Source of the DNA: Clostridia bacterium
GTDB lineage: Bacteria > Bacillota > Clostridia > Oscillospirales > Acutalibacteraceae
Direction of reading: 5' to 3'
NCBI GenBank assembly: GCA_900771185.1
Contig: CAAGND010000130.1
Span: forward strand, 1-6,445
Length of the DNA stretch: 6,445 nt
Below, in pieces: positions 1-5,988 of the stretch (positions are counted from its first letter, which is position 1; the number at the start of each line of letters is the position of its first letter). The notes under the pieces were generated by a model. That model was not told the DNA's origin. It worked only from the letters and a program-made list of their open reading frames with translations, and made no database searches. Both the position numbers and the translations under genes were made by a program.

Positions 1-496
1 CCGTGAGGCTCGCCGCAGTCAGCGAGCAGAACAGCAGTGCTCCCGCCCCCGCGCTTCCCAGCATCCCCGCTCCGACCGCGCCGATGACAAACGCCGGGCC
101 GGCATTGACGCAGAACAGCATAAGCCGTCCCGCCTCATCCCTATTGAACGTGCCGTTTTCAAGAAGCTGCGCCGCCATTGACGCGCCCACCGGGAAGCCC
201 CCGCAAAAGCCCATAATCATCACGCCGCCCGCCTCACCGGGCAAGGCAAATATCCGCCTTGTTATCGGCGAGAGCCATTTTCCGAACGTGCTGCAAAGAC
301 CGCTTCTGACAAAAAACGACGAGAGTACGCAGAACGGGAACAGCGCCGGTATGACCGTCTGCGCACAGATTACAAGTCCGTTTCTGACTCCCCGCGCGCT
401 GTAATCGGGCATCGAAATAATCAATGCTGCCGCCAAAGCGGTCAGAACAGCGGGAACGGCAAAACGCATATACCCTTTCAGTTTTTCTTTTTTCAC
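1..496 (-). CDS. ylbJ: YlbJ/SpoVV-type sporulation membrane protein, partial (3' end beyond window)
   Basis: Reading the minus strand from a GTG at 494-496 gives 165 codons open to the window edge. The start is set by an in-frame stop just upstream and a purine-rich AAAGGGCGGG stretch about 10 nt before it. The protein is strongly hydrophobic: an N-terminal membrane segment (about residues 12-29), a second around 41-63, and then glycine-rich membrane stretches. The motifs GFCGGFPVGA (about 97-106) and FCVNAGPAFVIGAVG (about 128-142) are what I recognise as the nucleoside-recognition/Gate fold of YlbJ. In Bacillus subtilis, YlbJ (SpoVV) is made in the mother cell under sigma-E. It is reported to move dipicolinic acid across the outer forespore membrane. 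The family is about 400 residues, so more than half is missing here. It is divergent from yqfC, another sporulation gene, which supports the call. A related Gate-domain transporter is the main alternative. Confidence 0.85.
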   Translation of the reverse strand, partial: MKKEKLKGYMRFAVPAVLTALAAALIISMPDYSARGVRNGLVICAQTVIPALFPFCVLSSFFVRSGLCSTFGKWLSPITRRIFALPGEAGGVMIMGFCGGFPVGASMAAQLLENGTFNRDEAGRLMLFCVNAGPAFVIGAVGAGMLGSAGAGALLFCSLTAASLT

Positions 497-541
497 CCTG
501 CATCACCCGCCCTTTCTTTGTTACATTGATATTCGTCATCG

Positions 542-571
542 GTACTTTTTATAGCTCGCCCGGCATACATT
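542..571 (+). promoter_or_regulatory. Candidate sigma-E-type promoter for yqfC-yqfD
   Basis: CATACATT at 564-571 matches the sigma-E -10 consensus CATACAnT at every defined position. It lies 26 nt before the yqfC start. The -35 side is poor: GTACTTT at 542-548, with a 15-nt spacer, shares only the G, the A and the final TT with KMATATT. An alternative pair is TGATATT (527-533) with TTATAGCT (549-556), which has a better -35 and a worse -10. yqfCD is under sigma-E in Bacillus subtilis, so the assignment is plausible but not proven. Confidence 0.35.
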
Positions 572-597
572 GTTATAACAAAAAACAGAAGGCAGGG

Positions 598-903
598 ATG
601 TCATTGGCACGCAGCAGGAGACGCAGGCGCGAAGGCGACAAAAACGAGACTGCGAAAAAGCTGACAGGAGAGATCAGCATACCCGTCTACTCCGCATCCA
701 TGGCGCACATAGAGCTGTGCGGAAACTGTGAGGCGATTGTGGAGGGCTGCCGCGGAGTCCTCGAATATAACGATAAATTCATAAAACTTGACACCGGCCG
801 ACTCACCGTCGCCTTTTCCGGCTCCGATCTTTGTCTGGGCACATTTCAGCTCGAGCAGACGGTGATACACGGCAGCATCATTTCCATTGAATTTTCAAAC
901 TGA
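598..903 (+). CDS. yqfC: Sporulation protein YqfC (YabP/YqfC family)
   Basis: 101-residue protein. The frame is open back to 424, but the start is placed at ATG 598: an AGAAGG site lies 5 nt upstream, and translation from there gives the usual family length (about 90-100). The N-terminus is very basic (five consecutive Arg, about residues 7-11). The rest is a small beta-rich domain with the family pattern 'I..Y(S/N)...I.L.GN.E..VE.C.GVLEYN', seen here at about 28-58, and a C-terminal 'G..ISIEFSN' ending typical of YabP/YqfC. There are no membrane segments. In Bacillus the gene is mother-cell specific (sigma-E). The protein is thought to act at the forespore surface, but no biochemical activity is established. 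It is followed after 11 nt by yqfD, the conserved partner, so the two are almost certainly co-transcribed. Confidence 0.92.
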   Translation: MSLARSRRRRREGDKNETAKKLTGEISIPVYSASMAHIELCGNCEAIVEGCRGVLEYNDKFIKLDTGRLTVAFSGSDLCLGTFQLEQTVIHGSIISIEFSN

Positions 904-910
904 GGAGGGA
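902..910 (+). promoter_or_regulatory. Ribosome-binding site that fixes the TTG start of yqfD
   Basis: GAGGAGGGA overlaps the yqfC stop codon (TGA 901-903). Its GGAGG core (904-908) ends 6 nt before the TTG at 915. No ATG or GTG is suitably placed, so this site decides the rare TTG start. The overlap with the yqfC stop suggests translational coupling. Confidence 0.75.
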
Positions 911-914
911 AAGC

Positions 915-2102
915 TTGCTGTTTTTCAAGTTTCTTCATTTCATACAAGGGTACATACGTCTGAAAGCTCATGGCGGGTTCCCCGAGCGTTTTCTCAATCT
1001 CTGCTCAAACAGCGGCATACCGCTCTGGGATGTGGAGAGCCGTGACGGTCTTCTGACGGCAAGCACCACACCCGCAGGATACAGAAAGATACGCGCTCCC
1101 GCAAAAAAATCCGGCATGAGAGTCCGCATTGGAAAAAAACACGGTCTGCCGTTTTTCATATTCCCAAACCGCAGGCGCGCAGGGCTTCTGGTCGGAGCGG
1201 TGTTCTTTTTTCTTATAATAGGTTTGCTGTCCGGCAGGGTGTGGACGGTGAATGTGACCGGGTGCGAAACCGTCAGCGAAGAGGAGATAACCGACACTCT
1301 CGCCGAACTCGGAGTGCGGCCGGGGGTCAGACGGGGCAGCATAGACACGGAACAGGCGGAAAGGGACGCGCTGAGCAGACTTCCCGAAATATCGTGGATG
1401 TCCGTAAACTTTCAGGGCAGCGCCGTCAGTGTCGAGATAAGAGAGAACACCGGAGATCCGCCGGAAAAGGAGAGCGATGAGCCGTCCAACCTTGTGGCGG
1501 CGAGAGACGGACACATCATCACAATGGAGGTATTTGCCGGAACGAGGGAGCAAAAGGTCTCGGCGGCCGTGCTCAAAGGGGATCTGCTTGTCGGGGGCAT
1601 AACGCAGAACAAGGACGGCTCGGTCAACTTTCGCAGCGCTCAGGGCTATATAACTGCGGAGACCTCACGGAGCATCAGCACCTCCCTCTCAGGACTTGCA
1701 GACACACAGCGGATATCCGACATGAAATCCCGCTGTACGCTGGTATTCTTCGGTCTGCGCATACCGCTCGGCACATTCAATGCGAAGGGAGGCGTTTCGT
1801 TTAAAGAGGAGCGGTATCTTCTGCTCGGCGGAATAAAAATGCCGGTTGGGATAATAATTGACCGCACCTGCAAAACCGAAACCGGCAGCGCCGTCACGGA
1901 TGTCGATGAGCTGCGTCTGTTAGCCCTTGAAGAGCACTTTTCAAAATGCGCCGAAGAGCTGAGATATGTCAAGGTCTCAAACAGCAGGACGGTACTGCGG
2001 CAAAGTGAGAGTGGTGTTACTGTCACCGGGGAATATAAGTGCATTGAAAACATCGGTGAGCGAAAAGTCATAGATGTGGATTGGCAGGGTACACAGCAGT
2101 GA
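915..2102 (+). CDS. yqfD: Sporulation protein YqfD
   Basis: 395 residues, close to the usual length of the family (about 390-400). It starts at TTG 915, set by the strong GGAGG 6 nt upstream. The N-terminal about 85 residues are soluble and basic, with the family-typical beginning 'F..G.I...A.G...ERF.N.C...GI.LWDV' (about 11-40). One membrane helix follows at about 88-107 (AGLLVGAVFFFLIIGLLSG), and then a large C-terminal region. The first part of that region (about 110-178, VNVTGCETVSEEEI...REN) resembles a POTRA/FtsQ-like module. The topology is therefore a single-span protein with most of its mass outside the cytoplasm. YqfD is a conserved, mother-cell (sigma-E) protein needed for efficient sporulation; its molecular role is not settled. 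In many Firmicutes phoH and ybeY follow. Here a terminator and an opposing regulator follow instead. Confidence 0.93.
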   Translation: MLFFKFLHFIQGYIRLKAHGGFPERFLNLCSNSGIPLWDVESRDGLLTASTTPAGYRKIRAPAKKSGMRVRIGKKHGLPFFIFPNRRRAGLLVGAVFFFLIIGLLSGRVWTVNVTGCETVSEEEITDTLAELGVRPGVRRGSIDTEQAERDALSRLPEISWMSVNFQGSAVSVEIRENTGDPPEKESDEPSNLVAARDGHIITMEVFAGTREQKVSAAVLKGDLLVGGITQNKDGSVNFRSAQGYITAETSRSISTSLSGLADTQRISDMKSRCTLVFFGLRIPLGTFNAKGGVSFKEERYLLLGGIKMPVGIIIDRTCKTETGSAVTDVDELRLLALEEHFSKCAEELRYVKVSNSRTVLRQSESGVTVTGEYKCIENIGERKVIDVDWQGTQQ

Positions 2103-2121
2103 CGTTGACGGTTGATACAGC

Positions 2122-2156
2122 AAAGCCCGCAGGTTTTTACAACCTGCGGGCTTTTT
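2122..2156 (+). terminator. Rho-independent terminator after yqfC-yqfD
   Basis: A perfect 14-bp stem (arms 2122-2135 and 2141-2154, core AAGCCCGCAGG) with a 5-nt loop runs into a T tract (2152-2156). It begins 19 nt after the yqfD stop. On the minus strand the same stem follows the convergent AraC gene, but with only three T residues. It may therefore work in both directions, though more weakly on that side. Confidence 0.9.
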
Positions 2157-2174
2157 GCGTCAGCATTTTATCTG

Positions 2175-3050
2175 TTACTTTAAAATGACGGGCATCCAAA
2201 TTTCATAATATCTGTTTTTTCTGCGCACTTCCCGGTCTGTCCACAGATGAAACACTTCAATGACTGTATCTTCTTTTTGTACATACTGTGAACCCGGCAG
2301 CCACGAATCAAAAATCAATTTTCTGAGTTTCGGGAGTTCCTCCCAAGCAAGTCCCCCGCACTCGGTTTTGAAAGCCGCATAGGTTCCGGGTTTTATCAGT
2401 CTTTTTTTGAGAGCATGATTTTCCGTATCCGCTTTTTCCCGTGCAATCATATATTCGCCGTCCTGCCAGATACCATACCAAACTCCATCGTAGGCGTGGT
2501 GAGACGGCTGATTCCACTCTCCCTTGCAAATTTGACCGGGCACATTATCGCAGCTATTCGCCCACATAATGTGCCGCAGTTCTTCTCTCGACTTATATCC
2601 CTGACCGTCGAACTGCTTAGCCGCCCCGTAAACTTCGGTTTCTTCCATTTCAACAATTCTGAAATCCATTTTCTGCGCTCCTTTGATAGTAATGTAAAAG
2701 GAGACAGGAGAATATACGCTGAGCGAACCCGTGCATTTTCTCGCCTGAGTGGGCGTAACGCCGTGCTGCTTTGAAAAGGCTTTCGTGAAAGCATCCGCAC
2801 TTTCATATCCGTATTTGACAGCGATGTCGATAATTCGGGGATCGTTTTGCTGTAATTCGTACGCAGCGAGAGTCAACCGTCGTCGTCGAATATACTCGTT
2901 GACGGTCATTCCCGTCATATAGCTGAAAAATCTCCCAAAGCTGTCTGCGGTTACGCAGGCAATACTTGCTGCCTTGTCAATGTCAGGCTTCCCACAAAGA
3001 TTACGCTCGATATAATCAACCGCATCGTTGAGTTGTTTTAGCATATTCAT
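2175..3050 (-). CDS. AraC-family transcriptional regulator with C-terminal GyrI-like effector-binding domain
   Basis: 291 residues. The ATG at 3048-3050 is preceded by GGAGGTGA (3055-3062) at 4 nt. Residues about 5-105 form the double helix-turn-helix of AraC/XylS proteins. The first HTH is around 22-45 (DIDKAASIACVTADSFGRFF). The second is around 70-95, with the signature 'IIDIAVKYGYESADAFTKAFSKQHGVTPTQ' spanning about 73-102. Residues about 128-291 form an AraC effector-binding/GyrI-like domain, opening 'MDFRIVEMEE' and closing 'YYEIWMPVI', as in this fold. Having the DNA-binding domain first is typical of the Rob/SoxS-like subgroup that binds small molecules through GyrI-like domains. The ligand and targets cannot be read from sequence. 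It is convergent with yqfD and co-oriented with the transposase upstream; no partner gene is adjacent. A TATATT that could be a -10 lies about 10 nt before the ribosome site, but I see no matching -35. Confidence 0.9.
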   Translation of the reverse strand: MNMLKQLNDAVDYIERNLCGKPDIDKAASIACVTADSFGRFFSYMTGMTVNEYIRRRRLTLAAYELQQNDPRIIDIAVKYGYESADAFTKAFSKQHGVTPTQARKCTGSLSVYSPVSFYITIKGAQKMDFRIVEMEETEVYGAAKQFDGQGYKSREELRHIMWANSCDNVPGQICKGEWNQPSHHAYDGVWYGIWQDGEYMIAREKADTENHALKKRLIKPGTYAAFKTECGGLAWEELPKLRKLIFDSWLPGSQYVQKEDTVIEVFHLWTDREVRRKNRYYEIWMPVILK

Positions 3051-3146
3051 CTGTTCACCTCCGCATTTAATATATCAAAACGGCTTGCCAGGTTTCCGAC
3101 TTTTTCGGGGCGGGTTATTCCGGGCAGGCGCAGAAAAAGAGAAAAT

Positions 3147-3626
3147 TTACTCCATATAAAAGCAGTCATCTTCCCATTTAAGGGCATTGTGTTCTATATA
3201 GTCCCATATTCCAAGGTAATCCTCTTCATTTCGGATTATGTGATCATGGAACGATCTCCGCCATAAAACGCCTGCGTACTTATGCGTTGTATATGATTTT
3301 AGCTGTCCTATTATTTTTTGTAGGGGAGGGTCTCCGTGCCCTCCCGCAGAATTAATTATGACAATCAGATGAATGTGATTTGGCATAACAACATATTTAT
3401 CAATTTTCACAGAGGAATATTTGTTGTTTATAAAATTAATACAATTTACAACTTCTCCACCGATATATGTCAATTCGTTTTTCGGGAGGGCACAGAGGCC
3501 CTCCCCTACGGTTATGCGGGACAATATGTTTCTTCTTTTATCAGTGCATATCGTCACAAAATATGCGCCGTTTTGGCTATAATCGTAACTCTTCAATCTG
3601 TTTGGCTTTCTTTTGGGCAAATCCAT
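3147..3626 (-). CDS. REP-associated tyrosine transposase (RAYT; Y1/HUH family)
   Basis: 159 residues. The ATG at 3624-3626 has GGAG at 3635-3638, 8 nt away. The fold is that of Y1_Tnp (IS200-like) proteins. 'RLKSYDYSQNGAYFVTICT' at about 10-28 opens the core. The metal-binding HUH motif is MPNHIHLIV (H84, H86). 'IIGQLKSYTT' is at about 105-114, 'WRRSFHDHIIRNEEDY' at about 122-137, and the probable catalytic Tyr is Y143 in 'WDYIEHNALKW'. The usual 'NP' of that last motif is 'NA' here. Length and motifs fit a domesticated single-copy RAYT rather than a classical IS200 element, and I see no clear IS ends flanking it. Two REP-like palindromes sit inside the reading frame: residues 40-48 (VGEGLCALP) and about 94-102 (AGGHGDPPL), both in expected loops. 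The gene looks more AT-rich than its neighbours, which suggests transfer. RAYTs bind and cut REP hairpins next to a GTAG tetranucleotide; activity here is inferred. Confidence 0.9.
   Translation of the reverse strand: MDLPKRKPNRLKSYDYSQNGAYFVTICTDKRRNILSRITVGEGLCALPKNELTYIGGEVVNCINFINNKYSSVKIDKYVVMPNHIHLIVIINSAGGHGDPPLQKIIGQLKSYTTHKYAGVLWRRSFHDHIIRNEEDYLGIWDYIEHNALKWEDDCFYME
3320..3346 (+). repeat. REP-like palindrome A (inside the transposase gene)
   Basis: 27 nt: GTAG, then GGGAGGG, an 8-nt centre, CCCTCCC and a closing G. The stem is 7 bp, or 8 with a wobble pair. It matches palindrome B at 25 of 27 positions when B is read from the other strand. GTAG at the foot of a hairpin is the signature of REP sequences bound by RAYT proteins. 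On the coding (minus) strand it specifies about residues 94-102 just after the HUH strand, without a stop. Confidence 0.75.
3483..3509 (-). repeat. REP-like palindrome B (inside the transposase gene, inverted relative to A)
   Basis: 27 nt. On the minus strand it reads GTAG, GGGAGGGC, a loop, GCCCTCCC, G (the GTAG shares its last G with the foot of the stem). The arms make an 8-bp stem with a 6-nt loop. It occupies exactly codons 40-48 of the transposase (V-G-E-G-L-C-A-L-P). Together with A it forms an inverted pair separated by 136 nt, an arrangement reminiscent of paired REP units (BIMEs). Confidence 0.75.
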
Positions 3627-3904
3627 GGTGCTTTCTCCGTTTTCTTTTTTTGCGCGGGACGTGAGATTTGTCCCATATCATTATGACGGAACAATAAACT
3701 CATATGTTTATCCTCGCATGTCGACCGGACGGGTTAAAACATATCAGTCACTCTTATTTTCATATTTTATCACATGACGCCATGTATATCAACGTGCGGT
3801 ACCTACCGGTCCTGTTTGTTGTATTTACCAATCTGGTATGTTATCATGTACATGCCGTAAAAACTTTTATATTCTTGAAGTATAACGGGCGCGGGGTTCG
3901 TTTT
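3627..3904. other. AT-rich intergenic region between divergent transposase and sigma-factor genes
   Basis: There is no supported gene in these 278 bases. The sigma-factor frame stays open back to 3704, but that extension shows no conserved sigma sequence and is best read as noncoding. Visible structure includes a GGGAC/GTCCC inverted repeat (3656-3660 and 3670-3674) just upstream of the transposase ribosome site, and a perfect 10-bp palindrome CATGTACATG (3845-3854) about 50 nt before the sigma start. The region must hold two divergent promoters. I could not find a convincing -35/-10 pair for either, and TATAAC at 3881-3886 lacks a partner. Confidence 0.5.
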
Positions 3905-4444
3905 ATGAACAGAGGCGAAAGTGAGGTGGTAAAAATAGGACGTGAAGAAAAGTTAAAACAGCTGATGGACGACTACGGCAAGCTCGTGTTCAGCATATGT
4001 TACAGACTTGTCAGCGACTATTTTACCGCCGAGGACCTGACCCAGGACACCTTTCTTTCAGCCTTCACCTCGCTTGACCGCTTTGACGGTCAAAATGAAA
4101 AGGCGTGGCTGACGAGGATAGCCACAAACAAATGCCTCGACCACCTCAAAAGCGCATCACAGCGGACAGCGCCGTGTGAAACCGAGGAACTGGATTTTCG
4201 TGCCGGAGCTTCACCGCTGCTGGAGGATGAATACATCGAAAATCAGCTTTCCGCCGATGTGAGAAAGGCGTGTGAGGAGCTTAGGGAGCCGTACCGCAGT
4301 GTGGCCGTCCAATATTTCTGCGAGGATCGGCCCCTCTCGCAGATAGCGCATGATACGGGGGAACCGCTGAAAACCGTTCAGACACGGGCTTACAGAGCAA
4401 AGAAGATGCTCAGAGAAAATCTAAGGGAGGTAATACCGCTATGA
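3905..4444 (+). CDS. ECF-type RNA polymerase sigma factor (sigma-70 family)
   Basis: 179 residues from ATG 3905, the normal ECF size. The start is the least certain part: only a GCGGGG stretch lies upstream, and GTG 3926 is an alternative. Longer starts would add about 67 unconserved residues. Region 2 spans about residues 20-85, with 'AEDLTQDTFLSAF' (42-54, core-binding and -10 recognition) and 'WLTRIATNKCLDHLKS' (about 69-84). After a short acidic linker, region 4 spans about 120-172, with the helix-turn-helix 'LSQIAHDTGEPLKTVQTRAYRAKKML' (about 144-169) that reads the -35 element. The next gene starts at 4441 within the ATGA overlap and encodes a zinc-finger anti-sigma factor. The pair is therefore a classical regulated ECF unit, expected to be held inactive at the membrane until a signal arrives. 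The target promoters, and whether the operon is autoregulated, are not visible. Confidence 0.93.
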   Translation: MNRGESEVVKIGREEKLKQLMDDYGKLVFSICYRLVSDYFTAEDLTQDTFLSAFTSLDRFDGQNEKAWLTRIATNKCLDHLKSASQRTAPCETEELDFRAGASPLLEDEYIENQLSADVRKACEELREPYRSVAVQYFCEDRPLSQIAHDTGEPLKTVQTRAYRAKKMLRENLREVIPL

Positions 4445-4884
4445 CACATGCAGACGATTTAAAACTGAATCTGCTGCTCAGGGGCGAGCTTGACGCCGAT
4501 GAATCCGCGCAGCTCATGCAGCACCTTGCCGTTTGCGACGAGTGCTCCGAACATTTCGCGGACCTGACGCTCAGTATGGCAACCGTAGAGCCTCCCGAGG
4601 GGATGTACGAGGAGGTTCTCGCAGCCGCCGCGAAGGAGAAGAGCGCCGAGCAGAAGAAAAAAGAAAGCCTGCTCCTCTACTCGGTCAGAGTTATCGCGGG
4701 AATATGCGCCGCGATAGTGATGCTCTTCTCGGGTCTTTTTGAAAAGATTACGGAGCTTGACATCAACATGTCAAGGGTGAGCGATGCGGGGCAGAGCATA
4801 AGCGACGGGCTCAGCGAAGGTCTTAATAACATTGCAGATAAACTTTTTAACAGGGAGGACAATAATGATGGCCAAAAAAAATAA
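4441..4884 (+). CDS. Zinc-finger (ZAS-type) transmembrane anti-sigma factor
   Basis: 147 residues. The ATG at 4441 overlaps the sigma stop (ATGA), with AAGGGAGGT at 4423-4431 inside the sigma gene, so translation is likely coupled and the two products made in step. The N-terminal cytoplasmic domain (about 1-70) carries H28-x3-C32-x2-C35 in 'HLAVCDEC', the core of the zinc anti-sigma motif that clamps ECF sigma factors. A highly charged Lys/Glu stretch (about 64-75) leads to a single membrane helix at about 79-100, and then a short extracytoplasmic tail of about 45 residues rich in Ser/Asp/Asn. The tail is too small for an obvious ligand-binding domain, so sensing may need a partner protein, possibly one of the two downstream membrane proteins. 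Release by proteolysis or by zinc/thiol chemistry cannot be told apart from sequence. Confidence 0.88.
   Translation: MTHADDLKLNLLLRGELDADESAQLMQHLAVCDECSEHFADLTLSMATVEPPEGMYEEVLAAAAKEKSAEQKKKESLLLYSVRVIAGICAAIVMLFSGLFEKITELDINMSRVSDAGQSISDGLSEGLNNIADKLFNREDNNDGQKK
4852..4858 (+). promoter_or_regulatory. Ribosome-binding site deciding the start of the TM2-type gene
   Basis: AGGGAGG sits inside the end of the anti-sigma gene, with GGAGG (4854-4858) 6 nt before ATG 4865 and 9 nt before ATG 4868. It excludes the upstream in-frame ATG at 4832 as the start. It leaves a one-residue ambiguity between the two adjacent Met codons. Confidence 0.7.
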
Positions 4885-5476
4885 GATTCTCTTTTTCATC
4901 CTTTCAATTATTCCGGGTGCGGCCCACATGTATATCGGGCTTATGAAACGGGGACTGGTGCTTATGGCGCTCTTTGTGGCGGACATAGGACTTTCCACAC
5001 TGGTTCCGGTATTCCTTGTTCTGCTGCCCGTGATGTGGTTTTACTGCTTCTTTGACGCATGGAACAAATACTCACTCTCGGAGTATGAACTCAAAAAGGT
5101 TGACGACAGCTTCATTTTCTTCTTCAACGCCATACCTGATGAGATTCTGCCGAAGAGCCAGCGCTTCTCAAAGAAGATACCGCAGAAACTCTATAAAATC
5201 GGCGGCATAGCATGCATCTGCTTCGGCGTATATGTTTTCTGGGATCAGTTTATCACAAGACTTCTCTACAACCTGCCCGATTATGCCGCCATAGTGGTGC
5301 TCAGAGAGATATCCTCTTATCTTCCGCAAATTGTCATTGCCGCCCTGCTTATCGTTGTCGGCGTGAAGCTCATTGCGCACAAGAAAAAGGAAATTGAATT
5401 TGAAGACCGTGTTGAGAGCAAGGATGAATACATTGATATTTACAGCAACTCTGAGGATATTGAAAGCAAAAAATAA
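4865..5476 (+). CDS. TM2-type multi-pass membrane protein of the sigma operon
   Basis: 203 residues from ATG 4865 (or 202 from ATG 4868), overlapping the anti-sigma gene by 20 nt. Residues about 6-60 resemble a TM2 domain: two membrane helices with 'SIIPGAAHMYIGLMKRG' (about 14-30), matching the family pattern of Pro-Gly-x-x-His-x-Tyr-x-Gly at the end of helix one. Then comes a polar loop of about 45 residues (66-110), rich in Lys/Asp. A helix at about 112-130 and a last helix at about 153-170 (YLPQIVIAALLIVVGVKLI) follow, with a charged acidic C-terminal tail (about 172-203). No catalytic motif is seen. TM2 proteins have no single known function. Overlap with a sigma/anti-sigma pair suggests a membrane partner that helps sense envelope state, or a target of the sigma factor. 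The second half recalls the LiaF/LiaI-type membrane region, but only weakly. Confidence 0.8.
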   Translation: MMAKKNKILFFILSIIPGAAHMYIGLMKRGLVLMALFVADIGLSTLVPVFLVLLPVMWFYCFFDAWNKYSLSEYELKKVDDSFIFFFNAIPDEILPKSQRFSKKIPQKLYKIGGIACICFGVYVFWDQFITRLLYNLPDYAAIVVLREISSYLPQIVIAALLIVVGVKLIAHKKKEIEFEDRVESKDEYIDIYSNSEDIESKK

Positions 5477-5488
5477 GGGGGCTTAAAA

Positions 5489-5794
5489 ATGAAAAGCAGA
5501 CGTGTCGGTTCGGTCACACTGGGACTGACTCTCATCGTGTTCGGTGTGCTCTTTTTTCTGAGCATATTTATAAAGAATCTTGACTACATGTATGTTGTAA
5601 AATTCTGGCCCGTGATATTCATTTTTCTCGGCATCGAGATGCTCGTCGCCGCATTCTCAAAACGTACCGAGGGAGCGAAAGTGGATATTCCGTCGTGCAT
5701 AATGACCTTTTTGCTCATCGGTTTTTCGATGGCTCTTGCGGCTGTGCAGTTCGCTTTGGACGCTTTTCCGCAGTATCTCGAAAGGTATATGTAA
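5489..5794 (+). CDS. Small LiaF/LiaI-like (DUF5668-type) membrane protein
   Basis: 101 residues. The ATG at 5489 follows AAGGGGG (ending 5481) at 7 nt, and the preceding gene stops 12 nt earlier, so this is the last gene of the operon. Three membrane helices are visible at about 9-28, 37-56 and 70-90. 'VVKFWPVIFIFLGIEMLVAA' (about 36-55) is the W-P-hydrophobic-L-G-hydrophobic-E pattern seen in the membrane part of LiaF-like and LiaI-like proteins of cell-envelope stress systems. A short basic loop (about 57-66) joins helices 2 and 3. There is no soluble C-terminal domain, so it would be a membrane-only member of that group. Function unknown. Its place behind a sigma/anti-sigma pair fits envelope-stress signalling. 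The family call rests on one motif and on topology. Confidence 0.75.
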   Translation: MKSRRVGSVTLGLTLIVFGVLFFLSIFIKNLDYMYVVKFWPVIFIFLGIEMLVAAFSKRTEGAKVDIPSCIMTFLLIGFSMALAAVQFALDAFPQYLERYM

Positions 5795-5800
5795 AAGCAA

Positions 5801-5852
5801 AAAACGGCTGTCGTATTCAAACGCTCTGTTTTCTGAATACGGCAGTCGTTTT
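5801..5852 (+). terminator. Rho-independent terminator closing the sigma-factor operon
   Basis: Arms 5801-5819 and 5834-5852 pair over 19 positions with two G-U wobbles, loop of 14 nt, starting 6 nt after the last stop codon. The right arm ends in TTTT and the left begins AAAA, so it could also stop minus-strand transcription. Its position and size fit a terminator, although the T tract is short. Confidence 0.8.
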
Positions 5853-5902
5853 CGTATCTGTGCGGGGAATTGAAATCTGTTGTTGTTCCGGGGAGCAGGG
5901 TT

Positions 5903-5968
5903 GCGAAGAATCTTTTAAAAATTATCATGGATTTAAGAGATTCTTCGCTGCGCTTAGAATGACAGATT
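5903..5968. repeat. Hairpin repeat with GCGAAGAATCT arms
   Basis: GCGAAGAATCT (5903-5913) and AGATTCTTCGC (5938-5948) are perfect inverted repeats. Pairing extends inward to 17 bp with one wobble, around a 12-nt loop. The following TGCGCTTAGAATGACAG resembles a 'ttcttcgctgcgctcagaatgacag'-like interspersed repeat that I recall from many gut Firmicutes genomes. That is recollection, not a search result. Confidence 0.6.
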
Positions 5969-5988
5969 TTTATATTGTGCGTGTTTTA

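Noticed and set aside
3..404. Plus-strand open frame of 133 codons
   Set aside because: It lies opposite the ylbJ frame, is rich in Ala/Pro/Ser as expected of an antisense shadow of a GC-rich membrane gene, and has no recognisable domain.
234..539. Minus-strand frame overlapping the start of ylbJ
   Set aside because: It is an alternative frame over ylbJ, Cys/Arg-rich, with no family features. The ylbJ frame carries clear conserved motifs.
497..563. Sigma-E promoter for ylbJ on the minus strand
   Set aside because: Expected from Bacillus, but the best -10-like string (AATATCAA) matches only half of the consensus positions, so I do not annotate it.
424..597. Upstream extension of yqfC
   Set aside because: It would add 58 unconserved residues over the divergent promoter region. 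ATG 598 has a suitable ribosome site and gives the family length.
3147..3626. Complete IS200-type insertion sequence
   Set aside because: The protein motifs fit RAYT better, and no subterminal hairpins or conserved IS ends could be recognised flanking the gene.
3704..3904. N-terminal extension of the sigma factor by 67 residues in the same open frame
   Set aside because: The extension is not sigma-like, it would exceed the usual ECF length, and it lies in AT-rich sequence that must carry the promoter. A start at 3905 gives the normal size.
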